Below are positions 33,702 through 41,205 of a stretch of DNA of 64,000 nucleotides, in pieces. Under the pieces are notes generated by a model. That model was not told where the DNA came from. It worked only from the letters and a program-made list of their open reading frames with translations, and did not search any database. Positions within the stretch are counted from its first letter, which is position 1; every line of letters starts with the position of its first letter. This DNA comes from a virus. A program made the translations under genes and the position numbers. The stretch is taken from the IMG/VR virus record IMGVR_UViG_3300042307_001176, positions 1 to 64,000 of that record, one strand, 5' to 3'.

Positions 33702-34136
33702 ATGAAATATATTAAGCTTTTTGAAAATTTTGATTCTAATATAGGAAGCACAGACGATCTAATTTTTGATTGGATGCCTTTCGACGATCAAATAACTAAT
33801 CCGATACAATCATCTATACCAGAGACTCTTTCTATTACTGAATTGGCAGATTTTTTAATGTCTGCAGAAAAAAATGGAAATGATTCACAAATATTAGAAG
33901 CAGGTCTTTTTATGTCTCATAGAAAAAACTCAGATGGGGGATTTAATAGATTTATTACTAAATCAATTTCTCCTTTAATGTTCGAGATTGAGGTATTTAA
34001 TTCAGATTTTGAATCTGTTAATAAATTTGAAAATGTTGATGCTAGTAAGATGGGTAATTTAGGTGCATTTAATAAAGGCGCATCTATGTTAGGAAAATTT
34101 GGTCTTTTTGGTAAAGGTGGAAAAGAACAATTATAA
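33702..34136 (+). CDS. putative capsid-targeted protein, function unknown
   Basis: 144 residues starting MKYIKLFENFDSN, nearly identical at the N-terminus to the 32358 product (MKNIKLFENFDSK). KLFE-N is a possible site. It has a Gly/Lys/Phe-rich tail (MLGKFGLFGKGGKEQL). It is followed by a strong terminator. Not recognised. Confidence 0.73.
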   Translation: MKYIKLFENFDSNIGSTDDLIFDWMPFDDQITNPIQSSIPETLSITELADFLMSAEKNGNDSQILEAGLFMSHRKNSDGGFNRFITKSISPLMFEIEVFNSDFESVNKFENVDASKMGNLGAFNKGASMLGKFGLFGKGGKEQL

Positions 34137-34160
34137 GTAAAACATTGTTAATAAATTATT

Positions 34161-34188
34161 AGCCTGCTTTTTAAAAAGCAGGCTTTTT
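34161..34188 (+). terminator. Rho-independent terminator
   Basis: GCCTGCTTTTT / AAAAAGCAGGC, an 11-bp perfect stem followed by a T tract, after the gene ending at 34136. Confidence 0.9.
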
Positions 34189-34214
34189 TTATGCTTTTTT
34201 ATTTAATAATAGTT

Positions 34215-34230
34215 GATATATAATCAATAA
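34215..34230 (+). promoter_or_regulatory. late-type promoter motif
   Basis: GATATATAATCAATAA, 16 nt before the speD start; the only possible promoter between the terminator and that gene. Confidence 0.5.
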
Positions 34231-34246
34231 ATAATTTTTTTAAAAA

Positions 34247-34618
34247 ATGGAAGAATTCGGACCTCATATTACCCTAGATTTAAAAGGATGCCCAAAAGAG
34301 GTATTATCGGATTATAACTTGCATTTTGATTATTTAAAATCCCTTCCTGGGTTAATTCACATGACTCCTATAACTCAACCATATGTTTTTCCTTATTCGG
34401 GATTAGTCCCTGAGGATAAAGGAATTACTGGAATCGTTATTATTGCGGAAAGTCATATATCTGTTCATTCGTTTGAAGATAAAGGATATTGCTTCATTGA
34501 TATATTCTCTTGCAAAGATTTTGATGTTGAAAGAGCTATACAGATAACTAAGGATTTATTTAAACCAGAGAATTGCGAAATACACGTAGTTGCTAGAGGT
34601 AAAGATTTTCCTAGATAA
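34247..34618 (+). CDS. speD: S-adenosylmethionine decarboxylase proenzyme
   Basis: 123 residues, the length of bacterial class 1 AdoMet decarboxylases. The self-processing motif IIAESHISVHS is at residues 65-75: cleavage before Ser69 would create the pyruvoyl group, with His74 and Cys89 (IDIFSCKDF) as the other expected catalytic residues. The enzyme makes decarboxylated SAM, the aminopropyl donor for spermidine. It may feed polyamine synthesis together with the gene at 35812, or lower SAM; only the first has a partner in the window. Confidence 0.93.
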   Translation: MEEFGPHITLDLKGCPKEVLSDYNLHFDYLKSLPGLIHMTPITQPYVFPYSGLVPEDKGITGIVIIAESHISVHSFEDKGYCFIDIFSCKDFDVERAIQITKDLFKPENCEIHVVARGKDFPR

Positions 34619-35137
34619 TTAATTCTTTTTTATCTTCTTTTTCATCTCATCTATCATAGATATAGTTGAACTGATCCGGGGTTTTTTGTAAACTATTACT
34701 TTCTCCTCTCTAGGTGATTCAGGTACAAGCATCATAGATACGGAGGAATCACCAACGGTGTATATTCTTTTTTCTTTTGAAATAGTATTAAGTCTTACTA
34801 TTCTTTCTTCTGTGTTTCTATTATTGCTTCGAATATCACCTTTTAATTGATCTAGCATTTGTAAAAATTCTTCTTCCCTGAATACTATTTGATTTGTACA
34901 TTCTTTTTCGTTTCTTCTTATACTAGATTCTAATGAATCAACATCAGATTCTAATTTCTCTATCTTCACATCTTGTTTTTTTATTTCACTATCTAATTCG
35001 TCCCTATCTAATGTTATTGATGATATAAAAGAAGGTGCTATACTAATTATTACAATTGCTAAAAGTAGCATGGAAAGAGCCACAATTTTTTGTGGAGTTG
35101 AGAATTGTGCTAGGATTTTTGAAATATATTTGAACAT
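34619..35137 (-). CDS. membrane-anchored coiled-coil protein, i-spanin candidate
   Basis: 172 residues. One N-terminal membrane helix (about residues 17-40) is followed by a long heptad-rich region (DRDELDSEIKKQDVKIEKLESDVDSLESS). The layout, membrane anchor plus periplasmic coiled coil, fits an inner-membrane spanin, but no overlapping lipoprotein partner is seen. A late-type motif lies directly upstream on the minus strand. Confidence 0.6.
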   Translation of the reverse strand: MFKYISKILAQFSTPQKIVALSMLLLAIVIISIAPSFISSITLDRDELDSEIKKQDVKIEKLESDVDSLESSIRRNEKECTNQIVFREEEFLQMLDQLKGDIRSNNRNTEERIVRLNTISKEKRIYTVGDSSVSMMLVPESPREEKVIVYKKPRISSTISMIDEMKKKIKKN

Positions 35138-35150
35138 ATATTATATATTA
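35135..35150 (-). promoter_or_regulatory. late-type promoter motif (minus)
   Basis: Read on the minus strand: TAATATATAATATATG, ending in the ATG of the gene at 35137. It forms a divergent pair with the copy at 35161. Confidence 0.5.
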
Positions 35151-35160
35151 CACCTTCTTT

Positions 35161-35175
35161 AATATATAGTGATAT
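35161..35175 (+). promoter_or_regulatory. late-type promoter motif
   Basis: AATATATAGTGATAT immediately before the ATG at 35176. Confidence 0.5.
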
Positions 35176-35484
35176 ATGAACAATATTATTTTAAATAGGC
35201 TAGAAATAATGTTTGAGGATCTTCCTAATAAAATGCCATGGACATCAGTTGCAGGAGAACTTGAAGCATTGGGGGGAAACGGATGGAGATTACCTACCGA
35301 ATTGGAATTTAAAGATATCTATAACTTTTCTAAATTAGGAATAGGTGGATTTAAGCCAGAAAAATATTGGTCAGCATCTTCATCTGGTAATAAAGCTTGG
35401 TATTACAATTTAGGCAAAGGATATTCACCACACATTACTAATCAATCTAATCAATTGTATGTGAGATTAGTTAGAAATATCTAG
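35176..35484 (+). CDS. DUF1566-like C-type-lectin-fold protein
   Basis: 102 residues. GGNGWRLPTELEFKDIY (about residues 33-49), EKYWSASSSGNKAWYYNLGKG and the final YVRLVRNI match the DUF1566 pattern (GWRLP, YWSS, VRLVR), a fold related to the formylglycine-enzyme and C-type lectin group. Such domains often bind ligands at surfaces or in tail proteins. No signal peptide is present, so a cytoplasmic or virion location is likely. Confidence 0.72.
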   Translation: MNNIILNRLEIMFEDLPNKMPWTSVAGELEALGGNGWRLPTELEFKDIYNFSKLGIGGFKPEKYWSASSSGNKAWYYNLGKGYSPHITNQSNQLYVRLVRNI

Positions 35485-35702
35485 TATTGATCCTGGTTTC
35501 TTATTCTAGACAAAGACTTATCTATGGATCTGTCTAAATCTTCCGTTGCTTTTCTTAAATCCTGATTGTGTATAGAAGATAAAGATCTTGCTATTTCATA
35601 TCTGTCTAAAAATACTTCGTATTTATAATTTTTCTCTTTTAAGATAACTTCATCAGCAATTTCTTTTCCAAATTCTTCTAATTGTTTTTCGTAAGACTTC
35701 AT
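35481..35702 (-). CDS. small helical protein
   Basis: 73 residues, charged and helical, with no membrane segment. It overlaps the convergent gene by 4 nt. Not recognised. Confidence 0.55.
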   Translation of the reverse strand: MKSYEKQLEEFGKEIADEVILKEKNYKYEVFLDRYEIARSLSSIHNQDLRKATEDLDRSIDKSLSRIRNQDQY

Positions 35703-35811
35703 GGGGTTTTATATTAGTTTTTTGTAAATGTAAGAATTTACTACATATAATTGTATATTATATATTCGAAATAATTTCATTCTCTCACACTATAATTAAA
35801 TAAAAAAGAAT

Positions 35812-36792
35812 ATGGCAAAGAAGAAAGGTCCTATATCAATGTTTATAGAAAGAAATTACAAGCATTTTAATGCCGCTGCATTAAAAGATGCAGCAATTGG
35901 CTACGAGACTCACATAGATAAGGGAGGTAAAATGCTAGTTTCGCTTGCTGGTGCAATGAGTACAGCAGAGCTAGGTATTTCTTTAGCAGAAATGATTAGA
36001 GCTGGTAAAGTTGATATTATCTCTTGTACTGGAGCTAACTTAGAAGAGGATCTAATGAATCTCGTAGCACATTCACATTATAAAAGAATACCAAATTATA
36101 GGGATCTTACACCCGAGCAAGAAAGAGAATTGCTAGACCAAGGTTTAAATAGAGTTACTGATACATGTATTCCCGAAGAAGAGGCTTTTAGGAGATTACA
36201 ATCACATATCTATAATCTTTGGAAAGAAGCAGAAGATGTGGGAGAAAAATATTTTCCACATGAATTCATGTATATGTTAATTAATAGTGGTGTTCTCACA
36301 CAGTATTATGAGATTGATCCTAAGGACTCTTGGATGGTTGCTGCAGCAGAAAGAAATCTACCGATGGTTGTACCTGGATGGGAAGATTCAACATTAGGGA
36401 ATATATTTGCTTCTTATGTTATAAAAGGCGAATTAGACCCGAATACTGTAAGAAATGGTATTGAATATATGGTTTATCTTAGTGAATGGTACAGAAATAA
36501 TTGTTCAGAGCCTGGAATAGGATTTTTCCAAATTGGCGGAGGCATTGCTGGTGATTTTCCAATATGTGTTGTTCCGATGATGTATCAGGATCTTGAATGG
36601 GAAGATGTGCCATTCTGGTCTTACTTCTGTCAAATATCAGATTCAACAACATCTTATGGATCTTACTCAGGAGCAGTACCGAATGAGAAAATAACATGGG
36701 GTAAATTGGACGCAGACACTCCAAAATTTATAGTAGAATCTGATGCAACGATAGTTGCTCCTCTTATATTTGCTTGGATACTTAATCAATAA
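35812..36792 (+). CDS. deoxyhypusine synthase family protein (homospermidine synthase-like)
   Basis: 326 residues, close to full family length. NAD-binding blocks are LAGAMSTAELG (45-55) and IISCTGANLEEDL (69-81). The C-terminal catalytic block is SYSGAVPNEKITWGKLD, with the active-site Lys expected at 298, then FIVESDATIVAPL. Eukaryotic members modify eIF5A; bacterial homologues are thought to make homospermidine from spermidine or putrescine, and homospermidine is a major polyamine in flavobacteria. With SpeD nearby this points to phage control of polyamines. Confidence 0.92.
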   Translation: MAKKKGPISMFIERNYKHFNAAALKDAAIGYETHIDKGGKMLVSLAGAMSTAELGISLAEMIRAGKVDIISCTGANLEEDLMNLVAHSHYKRIPNYRDLTPEQERELLDQGLNRVTDTCIPEEEAFRRLQSHIYNLWKEAEDVGEKYFPHEFMYMLINSGVLTQYYEIDPKDSWMVAAAERNLPMVVPGWEDSTLGNIFASYVIKGELDPNTVRNGIEYMVYLSEWYRNNCSEPGIGFFQIGGGIAGDFPICVVPMMYQDLEWEDVPFWSYFCQISDSTTSYGSYSGAVPNEKITWGKLDADTPKFIVESDATIVAPLIFAWILNQ

Positions 36793-36825
36793 ATACATTA
36801 TCAAATAAAACCCTCGTATTCTTTT

Positions 36826-36837
36826 GATATATAGTAG
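36826..36837 (+). promoter_or_regulatory. late-type promoter motif
   Basis: GATATATAGTAG touching an ATG at 36838 that opens a 23-codon hydrophobic extension in frame with the gene at 36907. Confidence 0.5.
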
Positions 36838-36906
36838 ATGATAAGATCCTGTATTATTATAGGACTATTTTTTATATTAGGTTATATACATAATAGAAGT
36901 AATAGA

Positions 36907-37623
36907 ATGAAGCATTTGAAATCAATAGATGAGTTTAAACAAGTAAACGAACAATTGTTTGGAAACATTACTAGGGAGCTTACTAAAGGTATTTTAAAAA
37001 ATGATGATTCTAAATCTAAAGATGATAGTGGAGGAACAGGAGGAGCAGGAGGAGGAACAGGGCCTGCACCAGATAAGGCAGCAGGAGTTGTAGGAGATTA
37101 TGGCAAATTTAGTGATGGTGCAAGTAAATCATCGCCATTAGCTATTGTTTTTGGGGGAATTCCAGTAGGCGGGAAACAAAGTGGAGAGTATATGTACGAT
37201 TACTTTAATAAAACAGGAAACAAGTTTAATCTTTTTGTCGCATCTAATTCAAATGTCAATGGTAAGGCTTCTTATGATTCAGTAATTAAAAAAGATATAA
37301 CTCCATCTAAAAAGATACTTTATTTATTTTCTGGGGGATATAAACCAGGAATGGAATTATTAAAAAGTGTTGGTGCTGATAAATTTGATAAAATCTATCT
37401 AGTTGATATTTGGATGGGTAATTCTTCTGTATCAGATTTCTACACTAAACTAGCTAAAGACAATAAAGAAAAAGTTGAATATTATTATACCAGTTTTGGA
37501 GCAAATAATAATACAGCAAGAAATACTATCTCGCAGACTGTTTCAAAATCTGTAGCAAATAGCAAAAATAATCACATGGAGACAAACAATGATGCAGTTG
37601 AGGCATTGATAAAATATATTTAA
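36907..37623 (+). CDS. putative capsid-targeted protein, possible hydrolase fold
   Basis: 238 residues from the ATG at 36907, where the signature MKHLKSIDEFKQVNE-QLFG begins (V-x-E site at residue 15). The frame is also open from 36838, adding a membrane-like segment that starts MIRSCIIIGLFF; I prefer the shorter start because the signature would otherwise be internal, but the promoter motif favours 36838. A Gly-rich linker (about residues 41-52) leads to an alpha/beta domain with KILYLFSGGYKPGMELL, whose Ser-Gly-Gly turn could be a nucleophile elbow. Confidence 0.68.
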   Translation: MKHLKSIDEFKQVNEQLFGNITRELTKGILKNDDSKSKDDSGGTGGAGGGTGPAPDKAAGVVGDYGKFSDGASKSSPLAIVFGGIPVGGKQSGEYMYDYFNKTGNKFNLFVASNSNVNGKASYDSVIKKDITPSKKILYLFSGGYKPGMELLKSVGADKFDKIYLVDIWMGNSSVSDFYTKLAKDNKEKVEYYYTSFGANNNTARNTISQTVSKSVANSKNNHMETNNDAVEALIKYI

Positions 37624-37625
37624 TA

Positions 37626-38399
37626 ATGAAACACCTTAAAACCATAGAGAATTTTAAAATTGTAAATGAACAATTATTTAAGGCTGATATAGCTATGTTT
37701 AATAAACTAATGGGAATATCTGTTGAAGAAACTGGAATAGCAGAACCTAATCTTTTTCCAGCCGAAGCTCCTTCTGGGTTAGGACAAGCATTAGCTCCTA
37801 TAGCTAATATAAATACTGACCAAATGGATTCTTACGGATCTACTGCGGGAATAATGGATAAGAATGACGGTGCTGATTATAAACAACCCCTTAGAGGTCC
37901 TATAGGAAATATAGTCAATTCAGCTTATGCTAATCTTAATGTACCAACAAGAAAAATACCAGGAACAGGAGGGGGTAATCTAGGATGTGCAGCAGCTGTT
38001 TCTATTATATTTTATAGAGCAACTGGATATGCTATAGCTGGATCTGGAGCTATCACTCTTGGTACAGGATCTCTTTGGAGTTACATGAGTAAAGAAAGTG
38101 AAAAAAGCGACGGTGTTTGGAAAAAAATAACAGATTGGAAAACAGGATCACAACCTGGCGACATAATTCTAACTGCTAGAGGATCAAAAGCTGGTCACGT
38201 AGGTGTTGTTATAAATGGAGGAAATATAATTTCTAATTCATCCGGGGGATTTAAAGGAGATAAAAAAGGACAGATTGAAATGAACTATAACTTGAATAGC
38301 TGGTCTAGTGTTGCTGCAAGAAATCCTTCACAAACTGCAGCATTCAGATATGTAGGTCCATATAAAAAAACATGGGGATCTGAAGCTCAGTTAGCATAA
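37626..38399 (+). CDS. putative packaged CHAP/NlpC-like peptidoglycan hydrolase
   Basis: 257 residues beginning MKHLKTIENFKIVNE-QLF, with a V-x-E site at residue 15 and the NEQLF junction shared with 7953 and 36907. The C-terminal domain has the layout of a Cys/His peptidase: GNLGCAAAVSIIFYRATG with Cys121, then SQPGDIILTARGSKAGHVGVVI with His191, then a polar residue near 204 (ISNSS). Such enzymes cut peptidoglycan cross-links. A packaged wall hydrolase would help DNA entry. It starts 2 nt after the previous stop. Confidence 0.75.
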   Translation: MKHLKTIENFKIVNEQLFKADIAMFNKLMGISVEETGIAEPNLFPAEAPSGLGQALAPIANINTDQMDSYGSTAGIMDKNDGADYKQPLRGPIGNIVNSAYANLNVPTRKIPGTGGGNLGCAAAVSIIFYRATGYAIAGSGAITLGTGSLWSYMSKESEKSDGVWKKITDWKTGSQPGDIILTARGSKAGHVGVVINGGNIISNSSGGFKGDKKGQIEMNYNLNSWSSVAARNPSQTAAFRYVGPYKKTWGSEAQLA

Positions 38400-38404
38400 T
38401 TTCA

Positions 38405-38445
38405 GAAATCATTTTTTTATACAACTAGAAGTTTCTATATTTACC
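38405..38445 (+). promoter_or_regulatory. early-type promoter
   Basis: GAAATCATTTTTTT, about 15 nt, then TTTCTATATTTACC, 14 nt before the ATG at 38459. It opens the 38.4-44.6 kb block. Confidence 0.75.
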
Positions 38446-38458
38446 CAAAATAACTAAT

Positions 38459-38671
38459 ATGGGTGAAAAAATAATTAAGGTCCTGGATAATTACCGGACA
38501 AATCCAGAAAGCCATATTCCTGGCGGTTCTGTAGTAGAGACTTTTAACGACAAAGGTCTAAGATTAGTATATGACAAGATTAAAAATCCTGGAGCATATA
38601 TTAAAAGAATTACTAAAGACGAATCAATCATTAAAGTTTACGTTGATGGAGAACTCAAGTTTGAAAGATAA
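38459..38671 (+). CDS. small hypothetical early protein
   Basis: 70 residues, basic, with a strand-turn-strand end (IIKVYVDGELKFER). It is the first gene after the early promoter at 38405. Function unknown. Confidence 0.62.
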   Translation: MGEKIIKVLDNYRTNPESHIPGGSVVETFNDKGLRLVYDKIKNPGAYIKRITKDESIIKVYVDGELKFER

Positions 38672-38736
38672 TTCTAATACATTAAATTGGGAAAATTGTA
38701 ATATTATCAAAATCTAATAAACTAATCTTAAATATT

Positions 38737-39078
38737 ATGGCACTAAATTATGACTTAAGGGAAATAAAGAATTACAAAAAATTGTGGGAAAGAAGTGAAA
38801 TTACACAAGAAAATACACAAATGAAGGAACCTTATCGTACAATAATTTTTTGTACAATGATAGTGGGAATGAGGGAGATAACGGAAGAGAACTGTTCTAA
38901 ATTCCTTGAGAGAGTTTCTTTCGTAGAGAAAACACAGGGTAGCTTTTTCTATAAGAATAAAAAACCTCTATACATCTCTGAGAAGGATATCAATAGAATG
39001 ATTGGTTTAAAAACTAATGCTTCACTTCTTACCAAAGCACAATTTATTAAGAGACACACACAAGATTTAAAGATCTAA
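38737..39078 (+). CDS. hypothetical early protein
   Basis: 113 residues, helical and basic, with no recognised motif. It may belong to the same early unit as the genes on both sides, from spacing. Confidence 0.65.
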   Translation: MALNYDLREIKNYKKLWERSEITQENTQMKEPYRTIIFCTMIVGMREITEENCSKFLERVSFVEKTQGSFFYKNKKPLYISEKDINRMIGLKTNASLLTKAQFIKRHTQDLKI

Positions 39079-39094
39079 TTAAAAAATTAAAATC

Positions 39095-39604
39095 ATGACT
39101 TATTTAGATTACGAAGTAACGCAATTACCCAATAGTGTCGAAATGATCTTCTGTAAACCATTAGACGAAGATGGAGTGAGAAAAGGATTAGATGAAACAC
39201 AAAAAAAAATTATCATTAAATTACTTCAATTTTCACAGAGTGAGATAGATGAAATGTATGATGATATTAAGTCTCAGCATGGGATTTTATCAATATTAGA
39301 AGGTAGATTAAATAGTATTAACTGTAAGATTGATAAAGCATCAAGAATATTAATATCTCTTTCCTGTTCATCTCCGGGTGAAGCTGTCATGTATACATAT
39401 TACATAGCTTATATGATGAAAAAAAAGAATATAAGTGATTTGTCTTTAGATAGACTTTTTATTGATGTATTTCATGTTGGATTTTTTTCTGCAGAGTCTC
39501 TTTACGAATACTGGAGCAAACAAAAAGTTAATCAAGGAAAAAATCAAGGGGGTGACAATTTATTAGATTATCCGAAAGCATCAGAAAGTTTATTGATGAA
39601 ATAA
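39095..39604 (+). CDS. hypothetical protein
   Basis: 169 residues, mostly helical, not recognised. A hydrophobic helix around residues 118-137 (CSSPGEAVMYTYYIAYMM) is probably buried and not membrane-spanning. It follows the previous gene after 16 nt. Confidence 0.65.
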   Translation: MTYLDYEVTQLPNSVEMIFCKPLDEDGVRKGLDETQKKIIIKLLQFSQSEIDEMYDDIKSQHGILSILEGRLNSINCKIDKASRILISLSCSSPGEAVMYTYYIAYMMKKKNISDLSLDRLFIDVFHVGFFSAESLYEYWSKQKVNQGKNQGGDNLLDYPKASESLLMK

Positions 39605-39638
39605 AATAGTTTTATCCCAGTATAATAAATAAAAGAAT

Positions 39639-39791
39639 ATGGGAGATAATAAAATTGACGAAATCGGAGCTATCGAAGAGATGGTTAAAAAATACCCAAA
39701 CGATTCAGAGCTGGGTAAAAAAATAAGAGAGCATTTTATAGCTAAAGGAATATACGAAAATACTGTAGCTGGGGTGAAAGCAAATAAGTAG
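39639..39791 (+). CDS. small hypothetical protein
   Basis: 50 residues starting MGDNKIDEIG; helical with an LGKKIREHFIAKGIYE segment. It is placed regularly between two genes with short gaps (34 nt before, 7 nt after). Confidence 0.55.
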   Translation: MGDNKIDEIGAIEEMVKKYPNDSELGKKIREHFIAKGIYENTVAGVKANK

Positions 39792-39798
39792 TAAATTA

Positions 39799-40101
39799 AT
39801 GACCGAAAATCACCAAGCACCATCAGTAACAGATTGGGAAGCTTTTGTTAATAACGAAAAATCTATAAGTATAAAGATTAATGAATCTTTAGATATTACA
39901 GATAGTAAGATTAAATTCTTAGGGAAAAATCGGGAATTCTTAATTGAGATGAAACTTAACTCTCACAATATTAATATCTGCTTAGCTATAGGAAATCCGC
40001 TATTTGTGGAACTACATACGCCAAAGGGCGTTTCTGTACAATATGTAAAAGGATCAGGAAAAGATCACTATAAGAAATTGCAGGAAGAAAAAAATAAATA
40101 A
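39799..40101 (+). CDS. hypothetical protein
   Basis: 100 residues; a beta-rich centre (INESLDITDSKIKFLG, NICLAIGNPLFVEL) and a Lys-rich end. Not recognised. It lies 5 nt before the DprA-like gene. Confidence 0.62.
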   Translation: MTENHQAPSVTDWEAFVNNEKSISIKINESLDITDSKIKFLGKNREFLIEMKLNSHNINICLAIGNPLFVELHTPKGVSVQYVKGSGKDHYKKLQEEKNK

Positions 40102-40106
40102 TTATA

Positions 40107-40628
40107 ATGGAATCTGTTAATAAATTTTATGCTGGAATAGGTTCTAGAGAAACACCCCCAGGAATAGAGCCAATGATTGAAGAAGCTGCTCGGTTTTTAG
40201 GACTTTTTGGATACACTTTAAGATCAGGAGCAGCTCCTGGGTCTGATTTTATGTTTGAAACTCATTGCATTCACGACAAAGAAATATATCTACCATGGAA
40301 AGGATTTAATGATAATATCTCTGATCTTTATCTTGACAATATGGATCAGACTAAAGTAGCTGAAGCTAGAGAGATAGCTAAGGATCACCATCCTTCTTGG
40401 AACTATTTGTCTGAAGCTGCAAAAAAGCTTATGACTAGAAACACATTCCAAGTTCTAGGCAAGGACCTTAAAACACCCGTTTCTTTTATTGTGTGTTGGA
40501 CTAAAGGTGGTAGGATAGAAGGAGGTACTGGACAAGCACTTAGAATTGCTAAGAGAAACTTTATACCCATATTCAATCTATATAATAAAGATTGTTTACA
40601 TCAAATAAAAATACACATAACAAAATAA
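40107..40628 (+). CDS. DprA/SLOG-like Rossmann protein
   Basis: 173 residues. FYAGIGSRETPPGI (about residues 7-20) and GYTLRSGAAPGSDFMFE (about 35-51) are the nucleotide-binding loops of the SLOG/DprA-like family; FIVCWTKGGRIEGGTGQAL (about 127-145) is the third. Phage members of this family are common and of unsettled function, perhaps binding nucleotides or DNA. It is followed after 1 nt by the ClpP-like gene. Confidence 0.83.
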   Translation: MESVNKFYAGIGSRETPPGIEPMIEEAARFLGLFGYTLRSGAAPGSDFMFETHCIHDKEIYLPWKGFNDNISDLYLDNMDQTKVAEAREIAKDHHPSWNYLSEAAKKLMTRNTFQVLGKDLKTPVSFIVCWTKGGRIEGGTGQALRIAKRNFIPIFNLYNKDCLHQIKIHITK

Positions 40629-40629
40629 A

Positions 40630-41202
40630 ATGTCAGAAACTATTAATTTGCCCAGTCCAAAAGAAAGAAAATTATTTCTTGATCGTCAGGTATCACAAAG
40701 TTCCATTAATGCTATCTCTAAAGAAATTATTGGAATTAACGACCACGATGAGTATATTGAAAGAATATACGAAGCTCATGATTTACAATACGTACCTAAA
40801 CCTATAAAGTTATATATAGATTCGTATGGTGGATTAGTCTATCAATGTCTAGGTCTTTTAGGAATAATGAAATCTAGTAAAGCTCCTATTCACACGATAG
40901 TTACTGGATGTGCTATGTCTTGTGGATTTTTAATTTCTATATCAGGGCATAAAAGATATGGGTATCCAAGATCAACTTATCTTTATCATCAAGTTGGGGG
41001 TGGAGCAGTTGGTAAGGTTAAAGATATAGAAGAAGAATTAGTTGAGATGCTAAGACTACAAAAACACGTAGAAGAAATTACTCTCGAGCAGACAAAAATA
41101 CCGGCTAAAAGATTGGAGAGAGTTTATAAATCAAAAAAAGATTGGTATATGGATTCAAATGAGGCAATTAAATTTAAAGTTATAGACGAGGTTATTTTAT
41201 AA
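40630..41202 (+). CDS. ClpP-like serine protease
   Basis: 190 residues, the size of ClpP. The strand pair KPIKLYIDSYGG is at 57-68, the nucleophile region VTGCAMSCGFLIS puts Ser at 97, and the His motif STYLYHQVGGG puts His at 120. DWYMDSNEAIKFKVIDEVI supplies the expected Asp (171 or 175). It may team with a host Clp ATPase, or process phage or host proteins. Prohead proteases of some phages also have this fold, but the setting among early genes argues against that. Confidence 0.88.
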   Translation: MSETINLPSPKERKLFLDRQVSQSSINAISKEIIGINDHDEYIERIYEAHDLQYVPKPIKLYIDSYGGLVYQCLGLLGIMKSSKAPIHTIVTGCAMSCGFLISISGHKRYGYPRSTYLYHQVGGGAVGKVKDIEEELVEMLRLQKHVEEITLEQTKIPAKRLERVYKSKKDWYMDSNEAIKFKVIDEVIL

Positions 41203-41205
41203 AGA

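Noticed and set aside
40630-41202. ClpP-like protein as the prohead protease that would cut the [I/L]-x-E sites
   Set aside because: It sits in an early block with helicase and SLOG genes, and the T4 prohead protease gp21 has a different fold; the true protease is more likely near the capsid gene beyond the right edge.
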